20,183 nucleotides of DNA from JBBSTY01 sp038235385 (GCA_038235385.1 JBBSTY010000073.1:1-20183), one strand, 5' to 3'; positions 7,460 to 13,752 are shown, numbered from the stretch's first letter. Notes: generated by a model not told the origin, from the sequence alone. Made by a program: numbers and translations.

Positions 7460-7508
7460 CGGGTCAGTGTCACGGTGCGGGGCACGACCGGCCATGATGG
7501 TCGCCACG

Positions 7509-7526
7509 CCCCGGCACCGGCCGGGG
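7509..7526 (+). terminator. GC-rich hairpin between the methyltransferase-like and S51-like genes
   Basis: CCCCGGC (7509-7515) and GCCGGGG (7520-7526) form a perfect 7-bp stem with a 4-nt loop, ending 4 nt before the Shine-Dalgarno of the next gene. There is no T-tract. It could attenuate or terminate, or modulate translation of the downstream gene. Confidence 0.4.
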
Positions 7527-7530
7527 TCGA

Positions 7531-7535
7531 GAGGA
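7531..7535 (+). promoter_or_regulatory. Ribosome binding site deciding the S51-like start
   Basis: GAGGA with 7 nt to ATG 7543 favours that codon over the adjacent in-frame GTG at 7540. Confidence 0.6.
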
Positions 7536-7542
7536 ACGGGTG

Positions 7543-8208
7543 ATGAGCGGCTGGTTGGCGTTGGTCGGCGGCGGCGAGTGGAGCGACGGGTGCACGTTCG
7601 ACCGCGTCCTGCTGGAGGCGGCCGGCACCGATGAGGTCGTCGTGCTCCCGACCGGGTCGGCGTACGAGAACCCGCGCAAGCTCGTCGATCGAGCGGCGGC
7701 GTGGTTCGAGTCGCTCGGTGCCAAGGTCCGTGTGGGCGAGGTCTACACCCGTGCCGACGCCATGCTCGAGGCCAACGCGGCGGTGTTGCGGGACGCCCGG
7801 TTCGTGTACCTCGCCGGCGCCTCGCCGATGCACCTTCGGTCGGTGCTCAAGGACTCGCCGGTGTACGACGAGATCGAGGCCTCGTATCGCGCCGGCGGGG
7901 TGCTGGCCGGAACCAACGCCGGCGCCGACGTCCTGTGCGACCCGATGGTCGACTCGCGCGGCGGTGCGTTCACGGTCGGGCTCGGTGTGGTCTCCAACCT
8001 GGCCGTGATCCCGCGGGCGAACACGTGGTCCCCCGAGAAGGTCCACCGCACCGTCGAGCTCGCTCCCGCCGGCATCGATCTGGTGGCCGTCCCCGAGCGG
8101 ACCGCCATCATCCGCACCCCCGATGGCACGTGGCGCCAGGAGGGCGAGGGGACCGTCGCCGTGTACCGCGACGGCCGGGTCACGACCCTGGCCGACCTCA
8201 CCAGCTGA
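7543..8208 (+). CDS. Peptidase S51 / cyanophycinase-like protein lacking the catalytic Ser
   Basis: The 221-residue protein has the fold pattern of family S51 (PepE/cyanophycinase; class I glutamine-amidotransferase-like): LALVGGGEW at the N-terminus, VVVLPTGSA, then ARFVYLAGASPMHL and a nucleophile-elbow block. Active members have G-T-S-A-G-A with Ser as nucleophile; here the block is GTNAGA with Asn125 (codon AAC, 7915-7917). The later region where a catalytic His is expected reads VIPRAN (Arg158). The fold and a gene-length frame are intact, so this is probably a non-peptidase homologue rather than a decaying gene. It is cytoplasmic by appearance. Start ATG 7543 follows GAGGA. It converges with the cyclophilin gene at 8242. 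Confidence 0.75.
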   Translation: MSGWLALVGGGEWSDGCTFDRVLLEAAGTDEVVVLPTGSAYENPRKLVDRAAAWFESLGAKVRVGEVYTRADAMLEANAAVLRDARFVYLAGASPMHLRSVLKDSPVYDEIEASYRAGGVLAGTNAGADVLCDPMVDSRGGAFTVGLGVVSNLAVIPRANTWSPEKVHRTVELAPAGIDLVAVPERTAIIRTPDGTWRQEGEGTVAVYRDGRVTTLADLTS

Positions 8209-8212
8209 CCGT

Positions 8213-8225
8213 CGACCGCCGGTCG
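8213..8225. terminator. Short hairpin between convergent genes
   Basis: CGACC-GCC-GGTCG (5-bp stem, 3-nt loop) sits in the 33-nt gap between convergent stops. There is no T-tract. Confidence 0.25.
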
Positions 8226-8241
8226 GTGCGAACGGGTCCGG

Positions 8242-9165
8242 TCAGCGCTCGGTGATGGTGATCATGGAGACGACCACCGGTTCCGCAGGGCCGCCACCGA
8301 GCTGGGCGTTCGGGCTGCCGGGAGGGAAGGCGACGTAGAGCGAGGCGATCTTCGTCACCACGTCCATGCCGTCGGTGACCTTGCCGAAGTTGAGGTACGT
8401 ACCCTGCCCGTCGAGCCCCGACACGCCCGGGCCGGTGGCCACGAAGTACTGGGCGCCCGACGAGTTGGGGGCCTGGGTGCGAGCCATCACGAGATCGCCC
8501 TCGACGTAGGTGAACGGCCCGCCCTCGTCGGCGATCGTGTAGCCGGGACCGGGGTCGCTCGCCGAGTTGGTGGCGGGGGAGCCGCCCTGGAACACGTCGA
8601 TGCCCTGGGCGATGCGGAAGATCGCGGTGTAGTCGTAGTAGTGGTAGCGGGACAGGACGACGAAGTTGTTGACCGTGCCGGGCATGGCGGCGGCGTCGAG
8701 CGCCACGGTGAAGCTGCCCTGGTTGGTGTCGAAGGTGGCCTCGTAGCTCTTGGCCGCATCGATGCACATCGGCGGGGCGCTCTCGAACGTGGTGGTGCGC
8801 TCGGACGACCCGTCGGCCTGGGGGCACGGGGTCTCGCCGCTGATCGATGCACCCGGATCGGGCGCGGGCACCTCGGCGGGCGCCTCACCCGGCGCGGCGG
8901 TCGTGGTGGAGACGGGTTCGCCGTTGCGGTCCACGATCACGGCCCCGTCGGCGCTGGTCGTGGGCGGGTTGTCGTCGGTGGCCACCTCGGTGTCGCGATC
9001 GCGCGTGAGGAACAGGCCGAGCGCGAGCACGACCAGGACCACGGCCACGATCCCGCCGATCCGCAAGCCGCGGGAGCGGTTCTCGGCCTTGTGCTGGGCG
9101 ATCTGGGCTTCGGCGATGCGCTGCTGGCGCCCGGCCTTCTGACGTGCTCGCTTCTCGGTTCCCAT
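8242..9165 (-). CDS. Membrane-anchored cyclophilin-type peptidyl-prolyl isomerase
   Basis: A 307-residue protein: basic cytosolic N-terminus, one membrane helix (about 36-54), a Pro/Thr/Ala-rich linker (about 55-110), then a cyclophilin domain (about 135-305) outside the membrane. Cyclophilin signatures are IFRIAQGIDVFQGGSP (Arg and QGG retained), PGPGYTIADE, GDLVMARTQAPNSSGAQYFV and LNFGKVTDGMDVV. It probably folds secreted or envelope proteins by Xaa-Pro isomerisation. Before the domain, a block ISGETPCPQADGSS ... APPMCID has two cysteines shared with the upstream paralogue, a possible disulfide. ATG 9165 has TAGGTT 9 nt upstream and no Shine-Dalgarno. It is the second of two tandem paralogues, 64 nt downstream of the first. 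Confidence 0.88.
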   Translation of the reverse strand: MGTEKRARQKAGRQQRIAEAQIAQHKAENRSRGLRIGGIVAVVLVVLALGLFLTRDRDTEVATDDNPPTTSADGAVIVDRNGEPVSTTTAAPGEAPAEVPAPDPGASISGETPCPQADGSSERTTTFESAPPMCIDAAKSYEATFDTNQGSFTVALDAAAMPGTVNNFVVLSRYHYYDYTAIFRIAQGIDVFQGGSPATNSASDPGPGYTIADEGGPFTYVEGDLVMARTQAPNSSGAQYFVATGPGVSGLDGQGTYLNFGKVTDGMDVVTKIASLYVAFPPGSPNAQLGGGPAEPVVVSMITITER

Positions 9166-9174
9166 GGCTGCGCA

Positions 9175-9180
9175 AACCTA
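9175..9180 (-). promoter_or_regulatory. Leaderless-type -10 box of the first cyclophilin gene
   Basis: TAGGTT (TANNNT) on the minus strand ends 9 nt before ATG 9165. Confidence 0.5.
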
Positions 9181-9229
9181 GTGCGGACCCCTCGGGCATC
9201 GCACGACGCGGGGACCGGCGCCCGCAACC

Positions 9230-10150
9230 TCAGGTGCTCGAACCGGCCGGCGCTCGCTCGATGATGTCGATGCCCTCGATGGTGACGACCTCGGCGGGTC
9301 GGCCGCTCTCGGTGGCGATCTTGTCGATCAGCTGGATGACCGTCTTGGTGAGGTCGCCCGTGGGCGACTTGTCGATCCGGGCATCGGAGATCGTGCCGAT
9401 CTGCACGACGTTCGCCGGCATCCCCACGTACTGGTCGGCGATGCCGAACAGGAACGCACCGGTCGTGTTGCCGCTGGCGTCGGGGATCATCGCCACGGTG
9501 TTCGGCGTGGCGACGGTGCCCCGGGCGTCGGCCTCGCTCGGGATGGAGTAGCCCGGACCCTTGGAGCCGTTCGGGAAGGCGATGTCCGCGACCTCGCCCC
9601 ACCCACGCGGGACGACCCGGGTGATCGGCAGGCCGTCGTAGTAGTGGTAGCGCGCCAGGGTGACGAAGTTGTTGACGGTCTGGGGCGATGCCTCGGGGAG
9701 CAGGAAGAGCTCGAGCGATCCCTTGGAGGTCCGGATGACCGCGTCGTAGCCCTTGGCGGGGTCGATGCACAGGGGCGGGGCCTCGGTGAACTCGGTGACG
9801 CGTGGCGACGAGCCGTCCGCCTCGGGGCACGGGGTGGGTCCGGAGATGGTCTCGCCCGGCACCACCGTGGGCAGCTGGGCGGGCGGGTTGGGGTTCGCGG
9901 CGATGGTGGAGCTGGGCGCGGTGGTGGGGGCCCCGGTGGTGGGGGGTGCAGCGGTCTTGTTGTCCTTCTCGCTGGTGGCGGCGAGGACGCCGCCGACCGT
10001 CGCCGCGACCACGACGAGGAGCACCCCGATCCCGATGAACCGGCGCTTGCGCTGCGCCCGGTGCAGGGCGAGCTGGCGGGCCTCGAGCTGGGCCTGTTGA
10101 CGGTCGGTCTCACGGGAGCGCCGGGCTCGGGAGTTCGCTGGGTTCGCCAC
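9230..10150 (-). CDS. Membrane-anchored, divergent cyclophilin-like protein
   Basis: A 306-residue paralogue of the neighbouring gene with the same architecture: basic N-terminus, membrane helix (about 38-58), Thr/Pro-rich linker, the conserved block ISGPTPCPEADGSS ... APPLCID, then a cyclophilin-like domain containing TVNNFVTLARYHYYDG. The active-site segments have drifted: the position of QGG reads GEVADIAF, and the S-Q-F-F-like strand reads NTTGAFLFGI. Arg of the F-x-R motif is kept (ITRVV). Isomerase activity is doubtful; substrate binding may remain. GTG 10150 was chosen because TAGCGT lies 8 nt upstream and the basic N-terminus begins there. A long frame continues upstream but is antisense to lysC. 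Confidence 0.82.
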   Translation of the reverse strand: MANPANSRARRSRETDRQQAQLEARQLALHRAQRKRRFIGIGVLLVVVAATVGGVLAATSEKDNKTAAPPTTGAPTTAPSSTIAANPNPPAQLPTVVPGETISGPTPCPEADGSSPRVTEFTEAPPLCIDPAKGYDAVIRTSKGSLELFLLPEASPQTVNNFVTLARYHYYDGLPITRVVPRGWGEVADIAFPNGSKGPGYSIPSEADARGTVATPNTVAMIPDASGNTTGAFLFGIADQYVGMPANVVQIGTISDARIDKSPTGDLTKTVIQLIDKIATESGRPAEVVTIEGIDIIERAPAGSST

Positions 10151-10158
10151 GAGCCGTG

Positions 10159-10164
10159 ACGCTA
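10159..10164 (-). promoter_or_regulatory. Leaderless-type -10 box of the second cyclophilin gene
   Basis: TAGCGT on the minus strand ends 8 nt before GTG 10150. The divergent lysC promoter uses the same hexamer at the same spacing. Confidence 0.5.
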
Positions 10165-10201
10165 CCGGCTCGTCCGCGGCCGATCGGCGCGGGCCCTGGA
10201 A

Positions 10202-10218
10202 CGGGCGGGAACCGCCCG
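10202..10218. promoter_or_regulatory. Palindrome over the lysC -35 region (candidate operator)
   Basis: CGGGCGG (10202-10208), loop GAA, CCGCCCG (10212-10218): a perfect 7-bp inverted repeat. It ends 8 nt upstream of the lysC -10 box, so it covers the -35 region of lysC and lies between divergent promoters. Confidence 0.4.
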
Positions 10219-10226
10219 GGGACCGA

Positions 10227-10232
10227 TAGCGT
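10227..10232 (+). promoter_or_regulatory. Leaderless-type -10 box of lysC
   Basis: TAGCGT ends 8 nt before GTG 10241, with only gcccgccc between and no Shine-Dalgarno. Confidence 0.55.
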
Positions 10233-10240
10233 GCCCGCCC

Positions 10241-11488
10241 GTGGCTCTTGTCGTGCAGAAGTTCGGTGGCACCTCGGTCGGGGATCCCGAGCGGATGCGC
10301 GCCGTCGCGGATCATGTGGCTCGCACCAAGCGACGAGGCACCGACGTCGTGGTCGTGATCAGCGCGATGGGCAAGGAGACCGACGACCTCCTGCGCATCG
10401 CTCGGGAGGTCTCCGACGTCCGTCCCGGCCGTGAGATGGACATGTTGGTCACCGCCGGCGAGCGCAAGGCGATGGCGTTGCTCTCGATGGCGCTGCACGC
10501 GGTCGGCGTCGAGGCCGATTCGTTCACGGGCAGCCAGGCGGGCTTCGTCACCGACACGACGCACTCCAACGCCAAGATCCTCGACGTTCGGGCCGGGCGC
10601 ATCCGCGCCGCCCTCGACGCGGGGCACGTACCGGTCATCGGGGGGTCGCAGGGCGTCTCCACCGCCAACGACGTCACCTTCCTCGGCCGGGGCGGCTCCG
10701 ACACGACGGCGGTGGCGCTGGCCCACGCGCTCGGTGCGGACAGCTGCGAGCTCTACACCGATGTGCCCGGGGTGTTCACCAGCGACCCCCGTGTCGTTCC
10801 CGACGCTCGCAAGATGGAGCGGATCTCCTTCGACGAGCTGCTGGAGATGACCGCCAACGGATGCCCGAAACCGGCGATGCGGTCGGTCGAGTACGCCCGC
10901 AACCACGGCGTCGCGCTGCACGTGCGCTCGGCGTTCACCTGGGAGCCGGGGACGCTCGTCTACGACGCCGACACCGAAAGCGAGGACCTCGCCATGGAGC
11001 AGGCCATCATCTCCGCCGTCACGCACAACACCGACGAGGTGAAGATCACCCTGGCCCGGGTCGAGGACCGCCCCGGGATCGCGGCGCACCTGTTCCGGGC
11101 GCTGGCCGACCAGGACGTCAACGTCGACATGATCGTCCAGAACACCTCGCTCGAGGGCCACACCGACATCTCGTTCACGGCACCGCAGACCGAGACCGAC
11201 ATCGCCGTCAGCACGTGTGAGTCCATCCTCGGTGATCTCGGCGCATCGGCGGTCACCGCCGATGCGGCGATCGGCCGCGTGTCGGTCGTCGGCGCGGGGA
11301 TGCGGTCGCACCCCGGTGTCGCCGCCACCGTGTTCGAGACGCTGAGCCTCAACGGCATCAACATCGAGATGATCTCCACCTCGGCGATCCGCATCTCCTG
11401 CGTGGTTCGGGAGGATCAACTCGAGGACGCCGTCCAGTTGCTCCACGCCGCCTTCGAGCTGGACCGTGGACCTGCGCTGATCGACTGA
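10241..11488 (+). CDS. lysC: Aspartate kinase (alpha chain)
   Basis: A 415-residue aspartokinase that phosphorylates L-aspartate, the first step toward Lys, Thr, Met and diaminopimelate. The N-terminal kinase domain opens with VVQKFGGTSVGD and includes VISAMGKETDDLL, GSQGVSTANDVTFLGRGGSDTTAVALA and CELYTDVPGVFTSDPR. Two C-terminal ACT domains (from about residue 262) carry VEDRPGIAAHLF ... VDMIVQNTS and SVVGAGMRSHPGVAA; in actinobacterial homologues these bind Lys and Thr for feedback inhibition. GTG 10241 sits 8 nt after a -10 box. The length matches the Corynebacterium alpha chain closely, and an internal start at 10994 probably makes a beta chain. asd follows after 85 nt. Confidence 0.96.
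   Translation: MALVVQKFGGTSVGDPERMRAVADHVARTKRRGTDVVVVISAMGKETDDLLRIAREVSDVRPGREMDMLVTAGERKAMALLSMALHAVGVEADSFTGSQAGFVTDTTHSNAKILDVRAGRIRAALDAGHVPVIGGSQGVSTANDVTFLGRGGSDTTAVALAHALGADSCELYTDVPGVFTSDPRVVPDARKMERISFDELLEMTANGCPKPAMRSVEYARNHGVALHVRSAFTWEPGTLVYDADTESEDLAMEQAIISAVTHNTDEVKITLARVEDRPGIAAHLFRALADQDVNVDMIVQNTSLEGHTDISFTAPQTETDIAVSTCESILGDLGASAVTADAAIGRVSVVGAGMRSHPGVAATVFETLSLNGINIEMISTSAIRISCVVREDQLEDAVQLLHAAFELDRGPALID
10994..11488 (+). CDS. Predicted aspartate kinase beta chain from an internal in-frame start
   Basis: ATG 10994 (Met252 of lysC) is preceded by GAGGA at 10982-10986 with a 7-nt gap, an ideal Shine-Dalgarno inside coding sequence. It would yield 164 residues beginning MEQAIISAVTHNTDEVKI and containing both ACT domains. 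This matches the alpha2beta2 aspartokinases of Corynebacterium and Bacillus, where overlapping in-frame genes make the regulatory beta chain from an equivalent position. Expression here is inference from the ribosome site and family precedent. Confidence 0.55.
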   Translation: MEQAIISAVTHNTDEVKITLARVEDRPGIAAHLFRALADQDVNVDMIVQNTSLEGHTDISFTAPQTETDIAVSTCESILGDLGASAVTADAAIGRVSVVGAGMRSHPGVAATVFETLSLNGINIEMISTSAIRISCVVREDQLEDAVQLLHAAFELDRGPALID

Positions 11489-11558
11489 TCCGCCCTGGCC
11501 GGCGCGGATCGAACCCCCGGGCGGCGGTACCCGATGCCAGGACCGGACCGCCACCGAG

Positions 11559-11564
11559 TAGCCT
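11559..11564 (+). promoter_or_regulatory. Leaderless-type -10 box of asd
   Basis: TAGCCT ends 9 nt before ATG 11574 with no Shine-Dalgarno, so asd appears to have its own promoter as well as possible readthrough from lysC. Confidence 0.5.
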
Positions 11565-11573
11565 TGACGCCCT

Positions 11574-12599
11574 ATGCGCATCGGAATCGTCGGAGCAACC
11601 GGTCAAGTCGGCGGGGTCATGCGGGCCGTCCTCGCCGAACGGCAGTTCCCCGTCGAGGAGCTGCGACTCTTCGCCTCGGCCCGTTCTGCGGGCCGCCGCC
11701 TCCCCTGGGCCGACGGCGAGGTGGTGGTCGAGGACGCGCGGACCGCGGACTGGTCGGGGCTCGACATCGCGCTGTTCTCGGCGGGCGGGTCCATCTCCAA
11801 GGAGCTCGCACCCGTCGTCGCCGCTGCGGGCGTGATCGTGGTCGACAACTCCTCGGCGTGGCGCATGGATCCCGACGTGCCGCTCGTGGTGCCCGAGGTC
11901 AACGAGCACGCCCTCGACTCGATCCCGAAGAACATCGTCGCCAACCCCAACTGCACCACCATGGTGGCCATGCCGGTGCTCAAGCCGCTCGATCTCGAGG
12001 CCGGCCTGCGAACGCTCACCGTCACCACCTTCCAGGCGGTCTCCGGCGGCGGTCTGGCCGGCACCGGTGAGCTCGAGGAACAGATCCGCAAGGTGGGCGA
12101 CGGCGCACCGGCGCTCGTCATGTCCGGCTCAGCGGTCGATTTCCCGACTCCGGCTACGTTCGCCGAGCCGATCGCCTACAACGTGATCCCCTTCGCGGGT
12201 TCGTTGGTCGACGACGGCCGCAACGAGACCGACGAGGAGCACAAGCTCCGCAACGAGAGCCGCAAGATCCTCGAGCTCCCGACGCTCGCGGTCTCGGCGC
12301 TCTGTGTGCGGGTGCCGGTGTACACCGGCCACTCGCTGGCGGTGAACGCCCGCTTCGCCGAGCCCATCACCCCCGAGCAGGCGCGCCGGATCCTGGTGAA
12401 GGCCAAGGGCGTCGAGCTCACCGACATCCCCACCCCGCTCAAGGCAGCCGGCGACGATCCCACCTTCGTGGGTCGCATCCGGGTCGACGAGACCGTCGAG
12501 AACGGCCTCTCGCTCTTCCTGTCGGGCGACAACCTCCGCAAGGGGGCGGCGCTCAACGCCGTGCAGATCGCCGAAGCCCTCCTCGCCCGGGGCCGCTGA
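11574..12599 (+). CDS. asd: Aspartate-semialdehyde dehydrogenase
   Basis: A 341-residue enzyme that reduces aspartyl-4-phosphate to aspartate semialdehyde with NADPH, directly after LysC in the pathway to Lys/Thr/Met and diaminopimelate. The N-terminal dinucleotide motif is GIVGATGQVGG. The catalytic nucleophile is Cys127 in NPNCTTM, and the catalytic His253 is in RVPVYTGHSLAVN. Other family blocks are FSAGGSISKELAP, VVDNSSAWRMD and TFQAVSGGG. The length is normal. lysC-asd order is the usual actinobacterial arrangement. The gene ends into a tandem-repeat patch that separates it from convergent mazG. Confidence 0.97.
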   Translation: MRIGIVGATGQVGGVMRAVLAERQFPVEELRLFASARSAGRRLPWADGEVVVEDARTADWSGLDIALFSAGGSISKELAPVVAAAGVIVVDNSSAWRMDPDVPLVVPEVNEHALDSIPKNIVANPNCTTMVAMPVLKPLDLEAGLRTLTVTTFQAVSGGGLAGTGELEEQIRKVGDGAPALVMSGSAVDFPTPATFAEPIAYNVIPFAGSLVDDGRNETDEEHKLRNESRKILELPTLAVSALCVRVPVYTGHSLAVNARFAEPITPEQARRILVKAKGVELTDIPTPLKAAGDDPTFVGRIRVDETVENGLSLFLSGDNLRKGAALNAVQIAEALLARGR

Positions 12600-12613
12600 C
12601 CCACCGCCACCGT

Positions 12614-12720
12614 GGCGTGTCGGTCCTGCAGCTGTGGGGCGCGTGTCGATCCTGCACCGGTGGAGCGGCGTGTCGGCCCAGCACCGGTGGGGCGGCGTGT
12701 CCGATCCCGCACCGGTGGGT
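12614..12720. repeat. Four imperfect tandem repeats of about 27 bp
   Basis: The core gcgtgtc recurs at 12615, 12641, 12668 and 12695 (periods 26, 27, 27). Each unit ends in gcaccggtgg or a variant, and units 2-4 contain the 8-bp palindrome CACCGGTG. The block fills the gap between the convergent stops of asd and mazG. It may act as a terminator cluster or protein-binding array. No gene is seen in it. Confidence 0.7.
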
Positions 12721-12726
12721 GGTGGC

Positions 12727-12981
12727 TCAGCGCGGGGGATCGGTGACGTAGCGCTCGGCGGCATCAGCGAGCGACAACCCGAGCTGGTTGGCCAACGACG
12801 CCAGCCAGGCCAGCACGTCGCCGAGCTCGTGGAGCTGCTGGTCGGGCGTGCCCTTGCGCACCGCCTGGGCCAGCTCGCCGACCTCCTCCGCGAGCCAGGC
12901 CACCGTGGGCGGGATGCCGCGGGCCGTGTCCTGCTCGCCGTACAGATCGACCATGAGCTGCTGGAAGGCGCTGATCTCCAT
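12727..12981 (-). CDS. MazG-like nucleotide pyrophosphohydrolase
   Basis: An 84-residue, single-domain all-alpha protein with the MazG/dUTPase-superfamily metal motif: Glu32-Glu33-x-x-Glu36 (AEEVGELAQAV) followed by Glu52-x-x-Asp55 (HELGDVLAWL). Family members hydrolyse (d)NTPs or aberrant nucleotides to monophosphates with Mg2+, acting in nucleotide-pool cleaning. The length suits the short MazG-like group rather than the two-domain E. coli MazG. ATG 12981 lies 6 nt after TAGGGT, which is at the centre of an 18-bp perfect palindrome, so expression looks leaderless and probably regulated. The gene is divergent from tRNA-Pro and convergent with asd. Confidence 0.88.
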   Translation of the reverse strand: MEISAFQQLMVDLYGEQDTARGIPPTVAWLAEEVGELAQAVRKGTPDQQLHELGDVLAWLASLANQLGLSLADAAERYVTDPPR

Positions 12982-12983
12982 GG

Positions 12984-13001
12984 CGCCACCCTAGGGTGGC
13001 G
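12984..13001. promoter_or_regulatory. 18-bp perfect palindrome centred on the mazG -10 box
   Basis: CGCCACCCTAGGGTGGCG is fully self-complementary. Its minus-strand TAGGGT (12993-12988) ends 6 nt before the mazG ATG, so a bound dimer would cover the -10 and the start of the transcript. The plus strand also reads TAGGGT (12992-12997), so bidirectional transcription is conceivable. Confidence 0.55.
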
Positions 13002-13065
13002 TCGGCGGCGGCGATCCGGCCATCGGAGCCGGTGTTCGCATTCGTCGGAGAACCCCCGGGACGAC

Positions 13066-13071
13066 TACGCT
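13066..13071 (+). promoter_or_regulatory. Possible -10 box for tRNA-Pro
   Basis: TACGCT lies 31 nt upstream of the mature tRNA 5' end. No clear -35 is seen. Confidence 0.3.
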
Positions 13072-13102
13072 GCCACCTCCGTCCGACCTCACCGGTCGAC
13101 GA

Positions 13103-13176
13103 CGGGCTGTAGCGCAGCTTGGTAGCGCGCCTCGTTCGGGACGAGGAGGTCGTGGGTTCGAATCCCGCCAGCCCGA
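13103..13176 (+). tRNA. tRNA-Pro (anticodon CGG)
   Basis: The 74-nt sequence folds into a full cloverleaf. The acceptor stem CGGGCTG pairs with CAGCCCG (13169-13175). The D stem is GCGC/GCGC with loop AGCTTGGTA. The anticodon stem CCTCG/CGAGG encloses TTCGGGA, anticodon CGG at 13137-13139. The T arm is GTGGG-TTCGAAT-CCCGC. The discriminator is A13176 and CCA is not encoded. It reads CCG proline codons, abundant in this G+C-rich genome. Confidence 0.97.
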
Positions 13177-13200
13177 CTCGAGTGGCCGACCCTTTCGCCG

Positions 13201-13247
13201 AACATGCGTCGCTGCGCTGCGCCGCACACCGCGCCACCACGCATGTT
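13201..13247. repeat. 9-bp inverted repeat downstream of tRNA-Pro
   Basis: AACATGCGT (13201-13209) and ACGCATGTT (13239-13247) are perfect arms around 29 nt of G+C-rich sequence that can itself fold. It is 25 nt beyond the tRNA and may serve in termination or 3' processing. There is no T-tract. Confidence 0.4.
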
Positions 13248-13257
13248 GCGGGGATGT

Positions 13258-13285
13258 GGCCGCCGACGGTGGGGATGCGGCGGCC
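13258..13285. terminator. Strong GC hairpin between tRNA-Pro and the response regulator stop
   Basis: GGCCGCCG (13258-13265) and CGGCGGCC (13278-13285) form a perfect 8-bp stem with a 12-nt loop in the convergent gap. It may be a bidirectional terminator without a T-tract. Confidence 0.4.
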
Positions 13286-13317
13286 GATGGCGGGGACGAC
13301 ACCGGGCGTCGTCGGGT

Positions 13318-13752
13318 TCAGGAGGTGACGGTGGGCGTGGCGGTGGCCAGCGCGGCGTCGGCGTCGACGCCCTCGAAGTACGAGTAGCCGTCGAGCAGGA
13401 TCGCGGCCGCCTTGCGCAGCCGGAACGAGTCGAGGGGCTTGATGAGCCACCCGTCGGCATCGGCGCGTTGCGCGAGGAACACATCGGCGGCACGGTCGAG
13501 GAGCATCATCACGGCGGTGATGGCGATGCGCTCGGCCTCCTCCTCGTGGCGGATGGCCATGCAGACGGCCATGCCGCCCATGTTGCCGATCTGGGAGTCG
13601 ACGATGACGAGGTCGGGGTGGACCTCGGCGATGGCCGGCAGCACGTCGGCGCCGGCCCGCACGCGGTACACGAGGGTCTCGGGGTTGGCGAGCGAGGCGT
13701 CGACGTCGTCGTAGAGCCAATCGGCATCGGTGGCGAGCAGCACGGTGGGCAT
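13318..13752 (-). CDS. Single-domain response regulator
   Basis: A 144-residue receiver domain without an output domain. The N-terminal strand MPTVLLATDAD supplies the acidic pocket (Asp9, Asp11), Asp52 in DLVIVDSQIGN is the expected phosphoacceptor, and Lys105 in WLIKPLD is the conserved lysine. No Thr/Ser is evident at the usual switch position after strand 4. Such stand-alone receivers work as CheY/Spo0F-like relays; no histidine kinase is in the window. ATG 13752 gives a normal receiver start and has TACTGT 8 nt upstream; the in-frame upstream extension is rejected. It is divergent from the STAS protein, and a shared signalling path is possible. Confidence 0.85.
   Translation of the reverse strand: MPTVLLATDADWLYDDVDASLANPETLVYRVRAGADVLPAIAEVHPDLVIVDSQIGNMGGMAVCMAIRHEEEAERIAITAVMMLLDRAADVFLAQRADADGWLIKPLDSFRLRKAAAILLDGYSYFEGVDADAALATATPTVTS

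Noticed and set aside
10151..11581. A long minus-strand open frame extending the second cyclophilin gene upstream
   Set aside because: It is antisense to lysC, with shadow composition; the cyclophilin gene has a promoter and plausible GTG start at 10150.
12614..12720. CRISPR-like array
   Set aside because: The units are contiguous and imperfect with no unique spacers and no cas genes nearby; it is a plain tandem repeat.
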